Positions 61,563 through 64,000 of a stretch of 64,000 bases of DNA are shown piece by piece; the stretch's first letter is position 1, and each line of letters opens with the position of its first letter. Below the pieces are notes generated by a model. The model searched no databases, was not told where the DNA came from, and was given only the letters and a program-made list of their open reading frames with translations. Source of the stretch: an uncultured bacterium (lineage in GTDB: Bacteria; Bacteroidota; Bacteroidia; Bacteroidales; Bacteroidaceae). Location: assembly GCA_905215555.1 (NCBI GenBank), contig CAJMQU010000010.1, forward strand, positions 33,955 to 97,954, written 5' to 3'. The translations under genes were made by a program, and so were the position numbers.

Positions 61563-63524
61563 TTATGCATCGATATTTGCATATGTTGCATTCTTCTCAA
61601 TAAATTCGCGGCGTGGTCCGACATCTTCACCCATCAACATAGAGAAGATATAATCTACTTCGGCAGCATTCTCGATGCTTATCTGCTTCAGCATACGGTT
61701 TTCCGGATTCATGGTTGTTGTCCACAACTGTTCGGGGTTCATTTCACCCAAACCTTTGTAGCGTTGTGTATGCACGGCGTTTTCCGAACCGCCACCGTAG
61801 GTGTCGATAAACTTCTGGCGTTGTTGGTCTGTCCAACAATATTCTTCCACTTTACCTTTTTTGCAGAGGTAGAGGGGCGGGGTAGCGATATATAGGTACC
61901 CGTTGCGGATTACCTGCGGGAAGTAGCGGAAGAAGAGCGTCATAATCAGTGTGTCGATGTGAGAACCATCGACATCGGCATCGGTCATGATGATTACTTT
62001 CTTGTAACGCAACTTATCAATATTAGCTTCCTTGCTGTCCTCTCCGTCTACGCCAAAACGTATTCCCAGCGCTTGGATGATGTTGTTCACTTCATCGCTT
62101 TCGAACGCTTTGTGCCACATGGCCTTTTCCACATTCAGAATTTTACCGCGAAGCGGCAGGATAGCCTGGAATCTACGGTCACGGCCTTGTTTTGCCGAAC
62201 CGCCTGCCGAGTCACCCTCGACGAGGAACAATTCACATTCGTCCGGATCCTTGCTTGAGCAGTCGGCCAGTTTACCCGGCATACCACCACCGGACATCGG
62301 TGATTTACGTTGTACGGACTCGCGTGCCTTACGTGCGGCAACACGTGCCTGCGCAGCCAGGATCACTTTGTCTACTACCATTTTCGCTTCCTTCGGATGC
62401 TCCTCCAGATAGTAGTTCAATGCTTCGCCTACAGCCTGATCCACAGCTCCCATTACTTCGCTGTTTCCAAGTTTTGTCTTGGTCTGTCCTTCGAACTGAG
62501 GTTCCTGTACCTTAATAGAAATAACGGCAGTCAGACCTTCACGGAAGTCATCACCTGCAATTTCCACTTTGGCTTTCTCCAACATCTTGTTATCTTCGGC
62601 ATATTTCTTCAGCGTACGGGTCAGTGCGCGGCGGAAGCCTGCCAGGTGTGTACCACCTTCGATGGTATTGATGTTGTTTACGTATGAGTGGATATTTTCG
62701 TTGTATGATGTATTGTACATGATGGCTACTTCCACCGGTGTACCTTGCTTTTCAGTATTGATGTATATTACATCATTCACCAGATGTTCGCGGGAAGAGT
62801 CGATGTAGCGGACGAATTCTCTCAAACCTTCTTCCGAGTAGAAGACTTCCATTTTTGCGTTTCCTTCTTCATCTTTTATACGAAGGTCGGTCAGTGTAAT
62901 CTTGATACCGGCGTTCAGATAAGCCAGTTCACGCATGCGGGTGGCAAGGATTTCGTAGTTGTAAATGGTATCTGTGAAGATAGTGCCGTCAGGCCAGAAT
63001 TGCTGGCGAGTACCTGTGATTTCACTTGTACCGATTTCCTTCACCGGATACTGCGGATGACCGCATTCATATTCCTGCTGATAGATTTTCCCGTTACGGA
63101 AGACTTGTGTAGTCATGTGTGTAGACAGAGCGTTCACACAAGATACACCTACGCCGTGAAGACCGCCGGATACTTTGTAGGAGCCTTTGTCGAACTTACC
63201 ACCGGCGTGTAATACGGTCATTACAACTTCCAGTGCTGATTTCTTTTCCTTTTCGTGGAAATCAACCGGAATACCACGGCCGTTATCTTGTACAGTGATG
63301 GAGTTATCTTCGTTGATTGTTACTTCAATGTGGTCGCAATAGCCGGCGAGCGCTTCGTCGATAGAGTTGTCCACAACTTCATAAACCAGGTGGTGAAGTC
63401 CTTTGGTACTAATGTCACCAATATACATCGCGGGACGCTTTCTTACGGCTTCCAAACCTTCCAGGACCTGGATGTTTTCGGCTGAATAGTTCCCGTTATT
63501 GGAGTTAATCTGTTCTTCAGTCAT
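61563..63524 (-). CDS. gyrB: DNA gyrase subunit B
   Basis: ATPase subunit that drives negative supercoiling; 653 residues. The GHKL ATPase has YEVVDNSIDEALAGYCD, QDNGRGIPVD and GGLHGVGVSCVNALS; the TOPRIM domain has CELFLVEGDSAGGSAKQGRDRRFQAILPLRGKILNVEKA and MTDADVDGSHIDTL; the C-terminus has QRYKGLGEMNPEQLWTTTMNPE. Normal length for the phylum, slightly short of the Escherichia form, which carries an insert. Confidence 0.95.
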   Translation of the reverse strand: MTEEQINSNNGNYSAENIQVLEGLEAVRKRPAMYIGDISTKGLHHLVYEVVDNSIDEALAGYCDHIEVTINEDNSITVQDNGRGIPVDFHEKEKKSALEVVMTVLHAGGKFDKGSYKVSGGLHGVGVSCVNALSTHMTTQVFRNGKIYQQEYECGHPQYPVKEIGTSEITGTRQQFWPDGTIFTDTIYNYEILATRMRELAYLNAGIKITLTDLRIKDEEGNAKMEVFYSEEGLREFVRYIDSSREHLVNDVIYINTEKQGTPVEVAIMYNTSYNENIHSYVNNINTIEGGTHLAGFRRALTRTLKKYAEDNKMLEKAKVEIAGDDFREGLTAVISIKVQEPQFEGQTKTKLGNSEVMGAVDQAVGEALNYYLEEHPKEAKMVVDKVILAAQARVAARKARESVQRKSPMSGGGMPGKLADCSSKDPDECELFLVEGDSAGGSAKQGRDRRFQAILPLRGKILNVEKAMWHKAFESDEVNNIIQALGIRFGVDGEDSKEANIDKLRYKKVIIMTDADVDGSHIDTLIMTLFFRYFPQVIRNGYLYIATPPLYLCKKGKVEEYCWTDQQRQKFIDTYGGGSENAVHTQRYKGLGEMNPEQLWTTTMNPENRMLKQISIENAAEVDYIFSMLMGEDVGPRREFIEKNATYANIDA

Positions 63525-63553
63525 AATATAATTTCCTTATTCAAATAACAGAG

Positions 63554-63584
63554 CAAATATAGTGAAAAATCGTGAGATACGAAA
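63554..63584 (-). promoter_or_regulatory. Promoter of gyrB
   Basis: On the minus strand: TTTC (63581-63584), 19 bases, TATATTTG (63554-63561), one base off the full -33/-7 form. The ATG at 63524 follows. Confidence 0.6.
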
Positions 63585-63678
63585 CTAATGCAAGTTATAA
63601 ATTTGATTCGTTTACAGCTTTTTAGCTTCTTCAAAAAGGTTCCGGAGGCAAGCCGGAATAAAGGGGTGGAAATGCAGA

Positions 63679-63704
63679 AAGGTCGGACTGAAAAGTCCGA
63701 CCTT
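63679..63704 (-). terminator. Terminator after rpsT
   Basis: AAGGTCGGACT (63679-63689) and AGTCCGACCTT (63694-63704) form a perfect 11-base stem with loop gaaa. On the minus strand it follows rpsT; the T-run is weak. Confidence 0.8.
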
Positions 63705-63735
63705 CCGGTATATCTTTTGTGAAATATTAATTAGC

Positions 63736-63990
63736 TTATCCCAGCTTATTAATGTAGAGAGCCAACTTAGACTTCAAGTTGTTAGCTTTGTTCTTATGGA
63801 TAACGTTGGTCTTAGCCAATTTATCCAACATTTTAGTCACGCCCGGATACATTGCAGTAGCTTCTGCTTTGTCGGTTGTAGAACGAAGCTTTCTAACAGC
63901 GTTTCTCATGGTTTTGCCATAATATCTGTTGTGAAGTCTTCTAGTTTCTTCTTGTCTGATTCTTTTCAGTGATGATTTGTGATTTGCCAT
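63736..63990 (-). CDS. rpsT: 30S ribosomal protein S20
   Basis: Small-subunit ribosomal protein of 84 residues, basic and helical: MANHKSSLKRIRQEETRRLHN at the start and VIHKNKANNLKSKLALYIN at the end are both typical S20. The upstream region lies beyond the window edge, so its promoter is not seen. Confidence 0.95.
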   Translation of the reverse strand: MANHKSSLKRIRQEETRRLHNRYYGKTMRNAVRKLRSTTDKAEATAMYPGVTKMLDKLAKTNVIHKNKANNLKSKLALYINKLG

Positions 63991-64000
63991 CTCGACTAAT

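Noticed and set aside
1..64000. tRNA, rRNA or insertion sequence genes
   Set aside because: I looked for cloverleaf-like stretches, rRNA words and transposase motifs (DDE, HUH) and saw none; a tRNA scan would be decisive.

Overview
The window looks like a chromosomal segment of a gut Bacteroides-type organism (Bacteroidales). Evidence: a SusC/SusD pair, FecR/ECF-sigma and TonB-receptor genes, many 'SSDD'-type lipoproteins, membrane-spanning TPR regulators with an HTH end, and promoters of the Bacteroides form (TTTG, about 20 bases, TAnnTTTG) instead of -35/-10 boxes. The species cannot be fixed by eye.

Layout. 1-2010: a partial lipoprotein and a GIN-domain (DUF2807) lipoprotein. 2310-3008: YgjP-type zinc peptidase. 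3327-7597: a four-gene run of exported proteins, of which the first resembles CsgG/FlgT and the last LPP20/FlgP proteins. 7761-8159: small membrane protein. 8587-18410: an AT-rich accessory island that reads as a complete, unfamiliar peptide natural-product (RiPP) export system: TPR/HTH membrane regulator, DUF3244 protein, radical SAM/SPASM maturase, a 119-residue unknown, a nucleotidyltransferase, a 96-residue precursor with a double-glycine-type leader and a nine-cysteine core, a carboxypeptidase-regulatory/kelch protein, a C39-peptidase ABC exporter and an HlyD adaptor. A terminator-like hairpin follows the precursor gene. 18520-22989: carbohydrate genes (a frameshifted esterase, a second esterase, a GH3 glucosidase).

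23791-34248 is housekeeping: rimP-nusA-infB, a CvpA-like gene and sufBCDS. 34321-42870 holds a CNNM/CBS membrane protein, a small secreted-type protein, a YbjQ protein, a TonB receptor followed by its ECF sigma and FecR genes, and a membrane pyrophosphatase. 42983-55731 is a polysaccharide utilisation locus on the minus strand: TPR/HTH regulator, susC, susD, terminator, then a second promoter driving a split LysO exporter, a GH2 beta-galactosidase and a GH63-like hydrolase. 55828-63990: rnhB, a possible gene remnant, a zinc-finger membrane protein, corA, gpmI, a DUF3109 protein, gyrB and rpsT.

Between genes the window is rich in structure: several long inverted repeats built from short reiterated words, two of which share a conserved loop core while their arms differ, and two arrays with an exact 22-base period in the two longest gene-free gaps. 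No rRNA, tRNA, CRISPR array or insertion sequence was seen.
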